Below are positions 26,301-37,550 of a stretch of 64,000 nt of DNA, one piece after another. The position numbers were made by a program, and so were the translations under genes. The DNA comes from Monocercomonoides exilis. Lineage: Eukaryota; Preaxostyla; Oxymonadida; Polymastigidae. The first letter of the stretch is position 1. Each line of letters starts with the position of its first letter. The DNA is taken from the NCBI GenBank assembly GCA_001643675.2, contig LSRY02000022.1, positions 1,229,001-1,293,000 on the forward strand. The letters are read 5' to 3'. The notes beneath the pieces are model-generated. The model was given only the letters and a program-made list of their open reading frames with translations. It made no database searches and had not been told where the DNA came from.

Positions 26301-29300
26301 TTAAGCAGAGCAAAATTCATTCAGCCAACAAAATAGCACCATCTTCCACACCTTTGATGCTTATCCAGCAGTCAACCAATTATCAGCAGCGGCAGCAGCA
26401 GCAAGAAGAGCAGAAGAACAAAAAGCCCCTCACACAGCTCGTGTTTGAGAGCTGGATCCGCTTCACCATTGCGATCATTCCTGTCCTCTCGTCAGTCACT
26501 TCCTCCTCTCAGAAGAAGTCGATGTCGATTCTGCGTTCTCTCTCTTCTTCCCCTACTCGCCTCCTGCAGTACACATCTCTTCTTCCCAAACAGATCATCC
26601 AACATGAGTCTCCCCTTGCCCTGCACATCCTGTCAGCCATCAGAAACATCGTGATGAGCGAGCGCAGCCTCAACAGCAGAGACGCCCTGCGCATTCGGCT
26701 GATGGAATCGGGCTGTTTGTGGAGAGTGCTGTTGCAAGTGTCTTCTCCTCTGAAGCTGACTGCCATCTATGCAATGAAGGCGATGATCGTGCTGGTTGGA
26801 GGAAACCCAAATGCAGATGAGGAGGATGTGAGAGGGAGAGAGAGGGAGAGGGAAGGGGAGAGGATGAGAGTGGGAACGAAGACACAGCACTTGCAGAAGG
26901 GCGCAGGTACAAGTGTTAGTGAGAATGGCATTAATGGAACTGATGGGGATGAAGATGCAACAGTTCAGCTGTATCGAGACAGAAAGATAGCGAATTTTGC
27001 AGAGAGAGACACGCCTGTGCCGAAGGTGCTGAATTATGTGACACAGCTCATTGCTCTGCTGGCGAAGAAGGGGCTGTTTGTGTTTCCGCAGCACTTCTTC
27101 AGAGAGATAGACAGAATAAGCACACACTACAGCTCCCATGCGAAGTCGATGCGGCCGAGGAACGGACAAGGCGGGGGAGGGGCAAATGACAGGAGTGTTT
27201 ATGATGAATTGCTGGAGGACGATGAAGAGGAAGGATTTGCGTTTGATATATTCAGAATTGATGAGCTGACAGCTTATCAGAAGAGGCTGAAGAAGAAGAA
27301 GATGGCTAAGATAGAGAAGAGTGAAGCAGCACAAAAGAATAAAAGCAATCAAAAGGGCAGCCAAAACAACAATTCTGGTACAAAATCTTCTTCTTCTTCT
27401 TCTTCTTCTTCGAGTTCTAAGTCAAGCAGATCTTCCAAACAGAAGCACAGTTCATCATCATCTTCTTCTTCCTCTGCTTCCTCATCCTCTTCAATCAAGC
27501 AATCAGCTGCCATGCTGACTGAGAAGCAGCTGATAGAGCAGTACATCCGAGCGTCCCTCGCCTTCATCCACGTGCTCTGTTCAGGCACCAACCAGCTTCT
27601 TCAGGGCATGTTGGGGCCTGAAGGCCTGCTGCGCGTGGAGTCGCGTTTGCGGGCTGTTCCTCCTTCGCCTGCTGAGCAGATCTTCTCCAGCTGCCTCTCC
27701 TCTGTCGACATGGAAGAGCTCATCAAGAACCAGAAGGCAGCAGACAAGAAGAAAGCAGAGGAGATGAAGGCCAATCCGAACAATTCTTCAAAGGGAACTG
27801 CTGCTGTGTCGGTGAGTACGATGAATGGAGAGCAGACGTCCTTGCAGATTCGCTCTCCGCTCTCGAGCAATCTGACGACGTTTGTGCCGAAGAGCTTTGT
27901 GGAGGATCAGATTCTGAAGGCGAATGATGCGCTGGAGAAGATGTCGTATGTCATCAACTACACAAAGGAGACTGCGCTGCCACAGGCTGACGGGGCAGTC
28001 TCAACAGCAGATGGCGGGGAATCTGGATTGAGCACTTCATCTGCAAGCACTTCATCATCTGCTGCTTCTTCTTCCTCGAGTTCTTCGTCATCATCATCTT
28101 CTTCTATGAGTCTATCATCTGTCAACAACACATCATCATCATCATCATCTACTCCAAATGTGCAACTTGATGAGATTGACTTCGTTCTTCTTCTTCTTGT
28201 GCTCATTTCAGTCACTCTGCCCCGCCACCCGCGCTTTGGCTGGTCGCGCAGCTGCAACACAGCCATTGTGAGTGCTGCACTTTCTCTTCTGATTGACCTC
28301 GTGAGAGGACCCAACCTGGCCAACCAGCAGCACTTTGTGCAGTGTGGTGGGCTGAACATCCTCGCCCGCTTGTTCCGCCTGCCGATGAGTTTTGAGCTTC
28401 CCTTGCTGCATTCTGTGCGGAGGCTGGTGCTGCAGAGGGAGAGAGAGGCCGCGCAGAACCAGTTGCTGAGCGGGGCGTTTGGGACGCTCTCGTCGGGGAT
28501 AGACAAAGTGGTGGGGGTATTTTCGAAGGCGCTAAAAGTGGAGCAGAGTGGGTGTGTGCTGTCGATGAAGGACTACAGCACTTACGTCGTGCACAAGAAG
28601 AAATGGCCGCTTTCCTGTTTCTCTGCCTCTGACTGCTATCACAAGTACTTCTTCACAACAAACCACTCGTTTTTGAGCAAATTCAAGCTGGCGAGCTTCC
28701 ACGGCAAGACTGTTAAATCAGTCGTGTCTGAGCTGACAGACAGCCAAACAGGTGTGGCAGAGAGAGAAATCATGAGCAAGGCGTGCCTGCTCCTCAGGTG
28801 CATGATGGAAGGCGAGAAGTCGGAATCACTCTGTGTCTCCATCGGAGCCTCGCCTGTTCCCATTGCGCTGCAGCGGAAGATGCTGTCGTATCGCACTGCG
28901 ATTGACTATCTGAAGCAGAGTGACTCAACTGTCCTGTCAGCTCTTTCATCAGCTGCCTCGAAGACAGTCAACGCAGCCACGCTGGGACTCACAAAGGGTG
29001 CAAGCACGATGACTCCCAAGCAGATCGCGAAGATGATGGAGGAAGAGGCGCTGCCATTCTTTGTGGCATCGTCGACACTCCGATTCGGTGTGAGGAGGGC
29101 AGCAGTTTCATTGAAGATGGCGCCTGTGAATGCAGTCAGCGCAGAAATGTCTCGTTTGTTCAGCCCACTCTTGTTCCCGTCGTTTGCATCGCGGCTGGAC
29201 TTTGTGGAGGTGATGCGGTTTGACAGAGAATTGCCTTATTTGTCTGCGTTCTTCTTTGCCAGACACCCTGTCTCTTCGCTGGCGAGCAAGAAAGCACAGA

Positions 29301-31036
29301 AGAATGTGGTGAAGAAGGCGTGGGATGCGCCTGCTGGAGAAAGAATTGATGTGCTCCACACACAAATAGCAACATTGAATCAGACCGTCCTGCTGACAGA
29401 GAAGAAGAACAAGCTGAGTGTTGCTAAGCTCATCAAGTTCTTTGCACAGCCGTGGATATACATCACAACGAACTTCCTGTCCAATCTGTTTACTCTGGCA
29501 ATCAACGTGATGCTGCTGATTGACCCATTTCTGAACCAGTGGCGCGATCTGATCGACAAAATCAACACGATTCTGTCGCTGCTGAACTTCATCTTCATCG
29601 CCATCCGCTACGGCCTCTTCCTGCTGGGCAAGAACACCGACGTGTACTACGAACAGTGGGCGACGTATTGCACGAAGCAGCGGCAGCTTGTGGTTGGGTG
29701 GACACCGGAGCAGATGAACCCGGCGAAGAAGATGGCGGTGAAGCTGCGCTGTCTAATGTCTGGAAGGCACGTGTATCTCCTCGTGCTCTTCCTCATTGCG
29801 CTGCTCGGGTGGCTGTGGCAGAGGAAGCTGTACTGCTTCCTGCTGATTGACTTCTTCATCGACTCGCAGACGCTCAACACGATCATCCAGACATTCGGGA
29901 GAGGGTGGAAGATGTTCAGTGTCACGATCTTCACATCCATCATTGTCATGTTTTTCTTCGGCCTGGTGTTCTTCTTGTATCTGAAGGGGCTTGTGGCGGA
30001 GGAGTTGGATGACGAGCACAACCTCAACTACTGCTCTTCTCTTCTGTACTGCTTCTTCTTCATGATCTGGCAGAATCTGTCGCCAGGCGACAAGCTGAAC
30101 GAGATTCTAGGAGACCAAAACGTGTGGCTGGTGATATTGGAGGTGGTGGTGTTTATCATTTTCGGGGTGATGCTGATGAATGTGCTGCAGGGCATCATCA
30201 TCGACGGCTTTGCTGAGATGCGTGCGAGGAAAGACGCAGTGAAGGATGCGATGAACACCCAGTGTCTTGTGTGTGGGAAGATGTCTGATGAGTTCCAGAC
30301 GAAAGCGCTGCGAGATGCGAGCGATGAGGCTGCGAAAGGGATGCAGGAGATGATGCATGTGGACGATGGAGGAGGAGCAGCAAGATCAGATGGAGGAATG
30401 GCATCATCATCATCATCTTCTTCTTCTTCTTCTTCTTCTTCTTCTGTTGGTCCTGGCAAAGAAGATTCCAGAGGAGCTACTCAGCAAGATGGGAATGGTG
30501 GTTCATCTGCAACTGAAAAGAGCAATGGAGATGAGCAAATAGACAACGGAGAAGGCGAAGAGGAAGGTGCTGGGGCGAGTGTTGATGAAGAGAAGCAGAA
30601 GGGAGACTATGCAAACAGACTGTTTGAGTATCATACAGAGCACGAGCACAATCCTTTGTCGTACTTCCACTGCTATTGCGCAGTGATGAAGCTGAAGGAG
30701 CAGGAAATGACAGGAACGGAGCGGTTTCTGCGTCTTGTTTACACGCACTCAGAGATTGACCCAGTGAATGTGTATCCGCTGAACCGCTCTCTGACGCTGG
30801 AGGAGGATGTGGCAGACATTCAGGAAGACGCCGACAAGCTGAAAACAATGGCAGACAATCAGACAGCACTCAAAATGAGCACTGAGAAGATGAGCGACAC
30901 GGAAATACATTTCAACGGGCTGATTGCATCGCTGGGGCTGACAACTGAAAAACTTTCTTCGCTCAATCATTCTGTTGCCGAAATCACAGACTCAATCAAA
31001 TCGACCAAGCTGATTGTCTCAAATGCCCCCAGTTAA
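11330..31036 (+). CDS. Giant inositol 1,4,5-trisphosphate receptor-like Ca2+ channel (6,472 aa)
   Basis: Exons 11330-11450, 11522-11646, 11716-11854, 11914-12069 and 12159-31036 join in frame. ATG 11330 directly follows an in-frame TAA. The N-terminus (FGDLISVRYSEE; YLGMKKGDFGGEI) suits the Ins145/MIR region, with more MIR-like sequence near 640-810. RIH-like helical blocks lie around 1390-1560 and 2770-2860. DLVRGPNLANQQHFVQCGGL (about 5560-5580) matches the GPxxxNQ motif of the RIH-associated region. Six membrane segments fall at about 5945-6195, with a pore loop around 6145 (MIWQNLSPGDKLNEIL) and S6 IFGVMLMNVLQGIIIDGFAEMR. The tail has CLVCG and HTEHEH as in animal IP3Rs. Such channels release Ca2+ from ER-type stores on IP3 binding; whether this one binds IP3 cannot be read here. 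Animal IP3Rs have about 2,700 residues; the excess is mainly poly-Ser and acidic inserts. The last exon has no visible intron. Confidence 0.9.
13261..13319. repeat. (TTC)n run encoding poly-Ser in the IP3R-like gene
   Basis: A near-perfect TTC repeat of about 59 bases, read as TCT serine codons. It is one of dozens of Ser runs in this gene; others lie near 13860, 17830, 20807, 24420 and 30415, and many are mixed TCT/TCC/TCA. Confidence 0.9.
20807..20848. repeat. (TTC)n run encoding poly-Ser
   Basis: A perfect TTC repeat inside the IP3R-like reading frame, followed within 60 bp by a TCTTCC hexamer run. Both encode serine, so the protein tract is kept across different DNA repeats. Confidence 0.85.
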
Positions 31037-32090
31037 TTCATTGTTTTTATTGTATTTTATCTTGTTTTAATTTAATTTAATTTATTTTTTATTTCGGATA
31101 AGATCTTAATTTGAATTTGATTTTCTTGGAATGTTTGTTTTTTTGAGAGAAGTTTTTTGCTTAAAAAGTATTCAATTCTTCAAAATGGATTGTTTGAAAA
31201 GTTTTTGTTATTAACAAATTCAGATAAATGAATTTTTTAAGAAATTTTTTTGTATTTTATTTTTTTTTATATCATCTTCTTTTTGAATTCAATTTTTTTT
31301 TTCCTGATATCTTTTTTGTGAAAAAGTTATGTTTCAGTTTTCTTTTTAAGTTTATTGCTGTTTGTCAAACCTCTGAAATCTAATGATAATCGATGTAAAG
31401 CATCACTTTATTAGTGTGAGTGTTTTATAATGTTTTTGTTTCCTAAATATTTTCTATCATTAGTTTTTGTTTTTATCCTTACAATAAATCATATTTGCAT
31501 CATGCAGATCTGAAGGCTGTCACATCATTCTTTTCATTTCAGATTCATTTAACATGAATTCTTTTCATCTTTATGTGTTCTAAGAGTTACACCTTATGAT
31601 ACTGTTTGATAAAGTAGTTATGAAATTCTTGCGAAAATTATTCAATCAATAAGAAAATATGAAAAATAATAAATGTTTGCTTGCCAATATCTTTCAATTA
31701 TTCAAATGAACGATTCAAAGTTTATTAAAAACTTTATTTGCTTTAAGTGAATCGCATCAAATTCAATAGAGCAAGTGAAATTTTCTTTTATGTGTGAAAA
31801 AACAACTTTTGTCATTTTTTTTGTTTGCCAAATGTTCATATTCGTAATTATTTTTTTGATTTTCAATTTTTTTAGAACCTTGAATCCTTAATAATTTTTT
31901 AAAGAATATTTTTTTATTAATTTTCATCCTCCTCCCCTCTCACCCTCATTTTCCTTTCTATTTAATGCACAACTTATTATTTATTATGTTTCACAAAAAT
32001 TGCTCAAATGCCAAAATAAATGAAAATATAATACAAAACCAAAAAATAGACAAAAATATAGGGTATGACTAAATTCTGTTGTGAATTCTT
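31037..32090. other. Intergenic, AT-rich
   Basis: About 1 kb downstream of the channel gene, rich in T and A runs, with AATAAA-like motifs (for example near 31480). No reading frame of interest and no RNA gene was recognised. Confidence 0.6.
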
Positions 32091-32411
32091 CTACAATGTA
32101 TTGTAGAATGTGTGTCCAACTCCCATCTTCTTTTTGCAGCAGGCGCAAGCCCATTCTCCTGCCTCTGCAATGGAGCGTTGATTACTGATAACTGCACCTA
32201 AAAGTTTGCTTTGCGCAGTGGCAGAGTGTTTCTTTGATGGATGGAAATAGCATGAAATAATTCGTTCACCGTCAGAATATGAAATCCAAGTTCCGCCATC
32301 AGCAGACTGCTTTTGATAGTTTGTTCCTCCGTAAATAAATTTAAATGCTGTATTAAATAATTCGTTGACATCGACATTTACGTTCAGCTTAATTGCAACA
32401 CTTGTTTCCAT
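32091..32411 (-). CDS. Small hypothetical protein with C-terminal Cys cluster (106 aa)
   Basis: ATG at 32411, stop TAG at 32091-32093. The product starts METSVAIKLNVNVDVNELF and ends with a Cys-rich stretch, WACACCKKKMGVGHTF. It is free of the simple repeats that produce false ORFs elsewhere, and its composition is protein-like. It has Gly/Trp-containing mid-sequence (GGTWISYSDGE) and no signal peptide or membrane segment that I can see. I do not recognise a family. It could also be the last exon of a longer spliced gene, or chance. Confidence 0.45.
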   Translation of the reverse strand: METSVAIKLNVNVDVNELFNTAFKFIYGGTNYQKQSADGGTWISYSDGERIISCYFHPSKKHSATAQSKLLGAVISNQRSIAEAGEWACACCKKKMGVGHTFYNTL

Positions 32412-32896
32412 CACGATAAATACAAGGATATTTTAATAATGGGTGTTATCAAAACACCCATAAGAATATTTTTTGGTTCATTTTTCTGTGCTATTTCATT
32501 TTAACAATAACAATAAAATAAGAGAAAAGGGTTGAAAAAGTCATTTTTAATGTGTCAGCATGTTGAAGCTTTGTTTTCAAATTTTTTGATTACTCAGATT
32601 TATTGTTTATTTTTAAAAAATGAACAATTTTCAGTGAAAAATTTGATTTTTGTTTCTTAAATTTCATTGATTTATGTAACATTTTTTAAATGATGAAAAA
32701 ATAAACAGACACGTTCATTTATTGATGTATATACTTTTTTATGTTTATTTTCTGAGACTATTTTCAAAATTTAACAAATTAGACCCGTTGCTGCTGAATT
32801 TTTTGTTTTTGTTAAAGATAGTGAAGTGTTAGTGTTTCATTTTATTTTTTGTTTTTGAATGTTTTCTGTGCTGCCATTCCTTAATTGCATCATTTT

Positions 32897-32948
<52 letters not shown>

Positions 32949-33179
32949 TTTTGATGTTGTTCGAAAATTCTTGATATTTCAACTTTTGAATAAAATAAAA
33001 ATATCCAAAAATTATATTTTTCTGTTGATTGAGTTCTGAATTGATGAAATTATTGTTAAAAGAAAGTTTGAAATGAATTTAGAAACCAATCAAATTAGAA
33101 AATAACCCACAAAACAATCTGGTGGAAGAAAAAGAAATGAAGATGGAAATAAGCCAAATTTTTCATTAAAAACTTTCCT
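32412..33179. other. Intergenic with simple repeat
   Basis: AT-rich sequence between the small ORF and the family gene at 33180-34592, both on the minus strand. The only clear structure is the TTTC repeat listed separately. Confidence 0.6.
32895..32949. repeat. (TTTC)n microsatellite
   Basis: About 13 perfect TTTC units. Shorter relatives occur at about 59560-59580, 59950-59970 and 62888-62902. Confidence 0.95.
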
Positions 33180-34592
33180 TTATAAAATAGAAGCGTAAAT
33201 TTTCTGAAAACTTGTGATGATATCTTCACATCCAATTTCTTCCATCTTTTGTAACACCTCTCTCTTCGTCTCCTCCCAACCAACTTCGCTGTATCCTTCA
33301 TCATCATTCTCTCTCAGTCTTCTGGAAAAAACACGATAAAACATCATGCAATCATATGTAATCATATCATCCGATGTGTTTTGCTGTATTTCCTCTAGAA
33401 ACAGATCAACAACTCCACACTTCCTCATTGCATCTATTCTGAAAATCTTCCAAGTTGAAATGAGCTGAAAAGCGCTGGTGAGCGATCTGTATATCTCTCT
33501 CTCGCTTTCTCTCATTGCTCTTGCCAGCTTGGCAAGATAACTGATCAGTTCAGCATATTCCTCTTTCCAAGACCTGAGATGCAGATAAAATGCCTCCACA
33601 GTTTTTATCCACTTCATCATTATTGTCTCCGCTTCATTCATTTGTCGAATTTCTTCTGTTTTTTCTTCTCTTTTCAGATTCACACATTTCGTCAGTTCTC
33701 CAAGTTCTCTTGCTGCGTCTCTAACAAAGTGCAGCTCGTTTATAACAACGTCATCCAAACTTCTATTTATGCGTGATTGATTAACCAATAACCCCCAAGC
33801 AGATTGATATGCAAGTCGTGTCAGATTGCGATGCTCCTGATGATATTTGATGATTTCTTTGATTTCATTCAAATACAGTTCTCTTTCAATTTCCTAATAT
33901 AAAAAGGAGAAAGAAACTCAAAAACTTTTAAAATGAAGCATAAAGTTCTTAAACATAATGGTCGTATATGCTACTCAAAGCAAGCAAAGCCATCTCCACT
34001 TCTTTTTGAATGTCTTTATCCTCCTTTCTGTTCAATGCGACCTTCAAAAGGCAAGGCACACAAATTGTCAGAAATTCTTTTGGCGGGTCACCCATTTGAT
34101 ATCTTGTGAAAAGAAAACATTCACAAAGATCCGCCAGATACTTCCCATTCTTCATTTCTTTTTTATTCTCTTCTTCCAAAATCATTCTCTTTATCCTTTC
34201 GCACAGCAAAGAATCGTTGTAGCCTTTTCGAGAAAAGTTTCTCAGATTCATCAAACGTCCTACCCCCTTTAGCAGCAATACAGTGCTTTCCTCTCCAAAT
34301 TTCTTTTCATCAATCATTTTATCGATTCTGTTGCATGCATCTTTTGCGAAAACTGAATAAAATTCGAACGAATTCATTTCCTCCACCAATCCTATCATCT
34401 TCTCGATTTTCTGCGTTTGCTCATTTTCCGAACAATGCTCCAACTCCATTACCATTTCTTCAGAATGCATCAAAAACAATATTTTTAGCTTCTCAAATAG
34501 GAAAAAAAACAAGAATTCATACTCGAAAACTGTTCGGTCACTTGAATTTCTTTAATCATACCAACACATTTATCATCTGATAGCATCTTCAT
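33180..34592 (-). CDS. Uncharacterised oxymonad-type family protein, copy A (428 aa, intact)
   Basis: Three exons on the minus strand: 34592-34523 (70 nt), 34457-33955 and 33893-33180. Introns are 34522-34458 (GTATGA...AG, phase 1) and 33954-33894 (GTTTAA...TTAG, phase 0). The joined product has 428 residues with stop TAA. Exon 2 carries MELEHCSENEQ, YLADLCECFL, a CVPCLLKVAL motif and QKEVEMALLALSS; exon 3 carries NEIKEIIKYHQEHRNLTRLA, NELHFVRDAARELGEL and KMEEIGCEDIITSF. The sequence is Leu/Glu/Lys-rich and probably all helical. No membrane segment, signal peptide or catalytic motif is visible. Function is unknown. The reading frames carry no break, unlike several neighbours. Confidence 0.8.
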
Positions 34593-34829
34593 TTCGTTTT
34601 TATGCATAAATGTTTTATCGAATTTCGAAGGAAAATTTTTCAGCCAACAGAAAAATCGATAAATATGAACTTCGATTACAATCTTTCAAAATGACAGTTT
34701 GAAAGTTACAATACCAATTAATATTTTGAAAATATAGATATGTATCAGATGCCACAACGATTCAATGACATTATGTTGTTAAATGATTAAGTGTAATTTC
34801 TTGAATTTTTCTTTTGATCAGACCAATTT

Positions 34830-36000
34830 ATGGTTTTTTGTCAAAAGAAAAATTTCTGCTGAAATAAAGGAGGCTATTGTTTCTGAATAGTTCACCTGAT
34901 TGCAGTCATAATGCAGTTGAATACAAAATGAAAGAATTCTTTTAATAATTTCTTTGCCTTTTTTCAAAATTGTTTGAAAGGTTAGAAGATTCTGATGAAG
35001 AGAATAAAAAGAGAAAAGAAGAGAAAAGTCACATAAACTTTCTTGTTGATCTTTGTGATTGTGATGTTTCACTATATTCAAAATTCCAATTGTTATTGCT
35101 TTCGACATGTGGCTTTCTCTTCTGAAAGCTGCATTAAGCAAAGAGGAAAACGAGGATACTCAAGATGAAGCAAAAATGGCTTTTCTACCTTTTGTCGCAT
35201 CAATATTGTTTGGATTTGAACATTTCTATTTCACAAATGATATTATTTTTTTATTTTTCATTGTTTGATAAATAAAGTGGAATTAGAACTAACCTGGATG
35301 AAACCAAAGATATAATCCGATATCATCATGAGAATTACAACCTTCTAAAGCTTGTATATCAGAATGCTTTGCCGTTTATGATCTTCATGCTACCATAAAT
35401 AAAAATGCTATTCAGGTTGTTTTCAATAATATTCTTCTTTTGTCGAAGGAGGCAAAAAGAGATCAAGAAATGTTAACCAGAAGTGTTGCTTAAAAGAGAG
35501 GAAAATGAGAGGAGAAAGATAAAGAAAAGAATGAAGCGAATTTTTCAATGAGATAGAACCAAACACTTATTTTTTTCTTCGGCGTTAGCCAAAAGAGGAA
35601 CGAAGAGAATTGTGACTTTTTCAACAGCATTGTCCGAGTGCTTCGAGTGTCAAATGATGATAAAAAAATTTTTTCATTTCCCTTGTACACGACCTTTAAA
35701 AATTGCATCAGGAAATAGAGCTGTGATGATTGATGACTTGTTTTAAAGTGGAACAATTAATGTTATTTTGGAGGATATGTGGAGGCCAACATTGGATGAC
35801 ATGATAACATTTGGCAACTTAAAATTATTTAAGTCCATTTTATGGCGAGTGAAAGGAAAAAAGAAAGTTGGAATGGAAGAAGAAGAGGAAGAAATAATTG
35901 AAAAAATAAGAAAGAAAGACAATAAAAAGGAAGATATTTGAAAAGTTGGAAGAAGATGGATATGAAGACTGCGTTGTCAAATTTTTGAAGTTAGGTCTTA
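34830..36000 (+). pseudogene. Decayed relic of the same family, copy C
   Basis: Fragments of family motifs follow each other in the right order but in shifting frames with stops. They are: KRKISAEIKEAIVSE near 34850; LEDSDEENKKRKEEKSHKL near 34980; KAALSKEENEDTQDEAKMAF near 35125; NLDETKDIIRYHHENYNL near 35295; TINVILEDMWRPTLDDMI near 35755; and KLEEDGYEDCVVKFLKL near 35945. Intact copies show EEKKxSxENA, EEENKKEEKNEKL, KVALKKEENEETQKEVEMAL, EIKEIIKYHQEHNNL, GAVDxxLEEMQxPTLDD and KMEEEGYEDII at these places. Ends are approximate. Confidence 0.75.
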
Positions 36001-37536
36001 ATTATATGTTTGGAGATGACAATACAGTAATAACTATTGAAGATTTTTTATGCATCTGTAAAGCGAAGGCTCATTTCGATTCCATTCCTTTTGTTGAAGT
36101 CACAGAAAAGCAGCAGCAGAAGAATGGAATGAAACGAAATGTCAATAGAGTCACAGAAGAGGCATATAACAGTAAATGAACAAACAAAGAGAAGAGAAGA
36201 GAGAATTACATGAGAGAAAATGTTTCAATCTGAAACAGCATCTTTGTCTGAGAAAAAAAGCACATCCAACTCAAATTGTGGATTCTTCATTTATTTCAGT
36301 CTGCCTTCTCATTATCATCATCTGCTTCAACTTCTTCATTTCATCCTACCTTTCTCTCACAAAGCAACTATCAACATTTCACAATTAATCCATCTTCTTT
36401 TTCTTCTTTCTGTCTGTTTGTTAATGACATTGCACTTTTTATTGAATTCCATCAAATCTCATGAAGTTTTGAATAACCATTCACAACCTCATTTTGGGTG
36501 CATCATCCCTAAAACATTCACAATTTCAGATCTTCATCTTCCTCATCTTCATCACAATGAAAACAGTCATTTCACTTCATTTTTTGTGGTCATTGAAGAA
36601 GTGACACATATTTCAAATCCTTCACAAAAAGCCCTTCAACAAACATGAAAAACAACACAGGCAATTTATCTTCGCTCTTCTTCTTTCTCCTTTTTTCTCA
36701 GTTCCATCATCAATTTCGTGATCATCAAAGAAAGCATTTGATTTTCAATTAGAATTTTCTTCCTCTTTTGCATTTTGATAAAGCAACCTCATCCTTTCGA
36801 AATGCGTCAAAAAAATCATGTATTCTGAGGTAACTGGATTGTCAAAGAATGAAGGAAAAAAAAAGCAAATGAAGACATTTGGACAGAAAATAGCAACCTC
36901 TCAAGAGAATGTTGTTTCTTCGTCTTCACTTTTTGTGAAGCCTTCTTTTCTCTTGCTCATTTGGAATTGAGTGTGGACATCATGTTCTGAATGACTGTTT
37001 GGTGAGGCATGCAGGAAGGGAAAGAGAAGGTGGGGCTTTGGGAAAGATGGACATTTGTGGAATTGAAGCAGCAATTGGCCAGCCAGTTGACAAAAGAAAG
37101 TCTGATATTCTTTTCATTCACATTCGAATTTCAAATACTCTGATTGTGAAATGGTTTTTGTTTTGTCTTCTTCAGCTCAATGAGATCAAGTGAAAATTGG
37201 AAAAACAAGAGAAGAAAATGGTGGAACGAAAAAACTTCTCAAAAGACATTAATGAGGTTGCAGACGATAAATAAACTTTTTCAAGAGTTTTTATTTTTTT
37301 TTTTCACACAACTTTTGAGTTGATAAGTCCTTTGAGGAACATTAGTTTTGGAAGAAAATTGAAATTTTATCTTTTTTTCTATTTTTTGTTTCTTCATTTT
37401 GATGAAATGAAGTGGAATGAAAAACAAAATATCTTAAAAAATATCATTCAAATGAGCGTTTGTTTTCGCTCTTGTGAAATGATAAAAAAAAAAGAATAAA
37501 ATAAAACTGTCGAGTTACAAAATTCAATGCGTTTCT
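36001..37536. other. Intergenic between a relic and copy B
   Basis: It holds several short ORFs, the longest 36220-36648 (142 codons, non-ATG or unsupported start, Ser/His/Leu-rich), none of which I can support as a gene. From about 37452 it matches the 3' flank of copy H. Confidence 0.5.
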
Positions 37537-37550
37537 TCAAATAAACACAA
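37452..37550. repeat. Duplicated 3' flank shared by copies B and H
   Basis: The stretch with TTTTCGCTCTTGTGAAATGA, an A-run, then ATAAAACTGTCGAGTTACAA closely matches 60848-60975. It lies just past the stop of copy B in gene orientation, so the duplication that made B and H included non-coding flank. Confidence 0.75.

Noticed and set aside
32895-32949. CRISPR-like or satellite array
   Set aside because: It is a simple TTTC microsatellite with no spacers.
36220-36648. 142-codon ORF
   Set aside because: Ser/His/Leu-rich with no motif, lying in AT-rich DNA next to a relic; no support as a gene.
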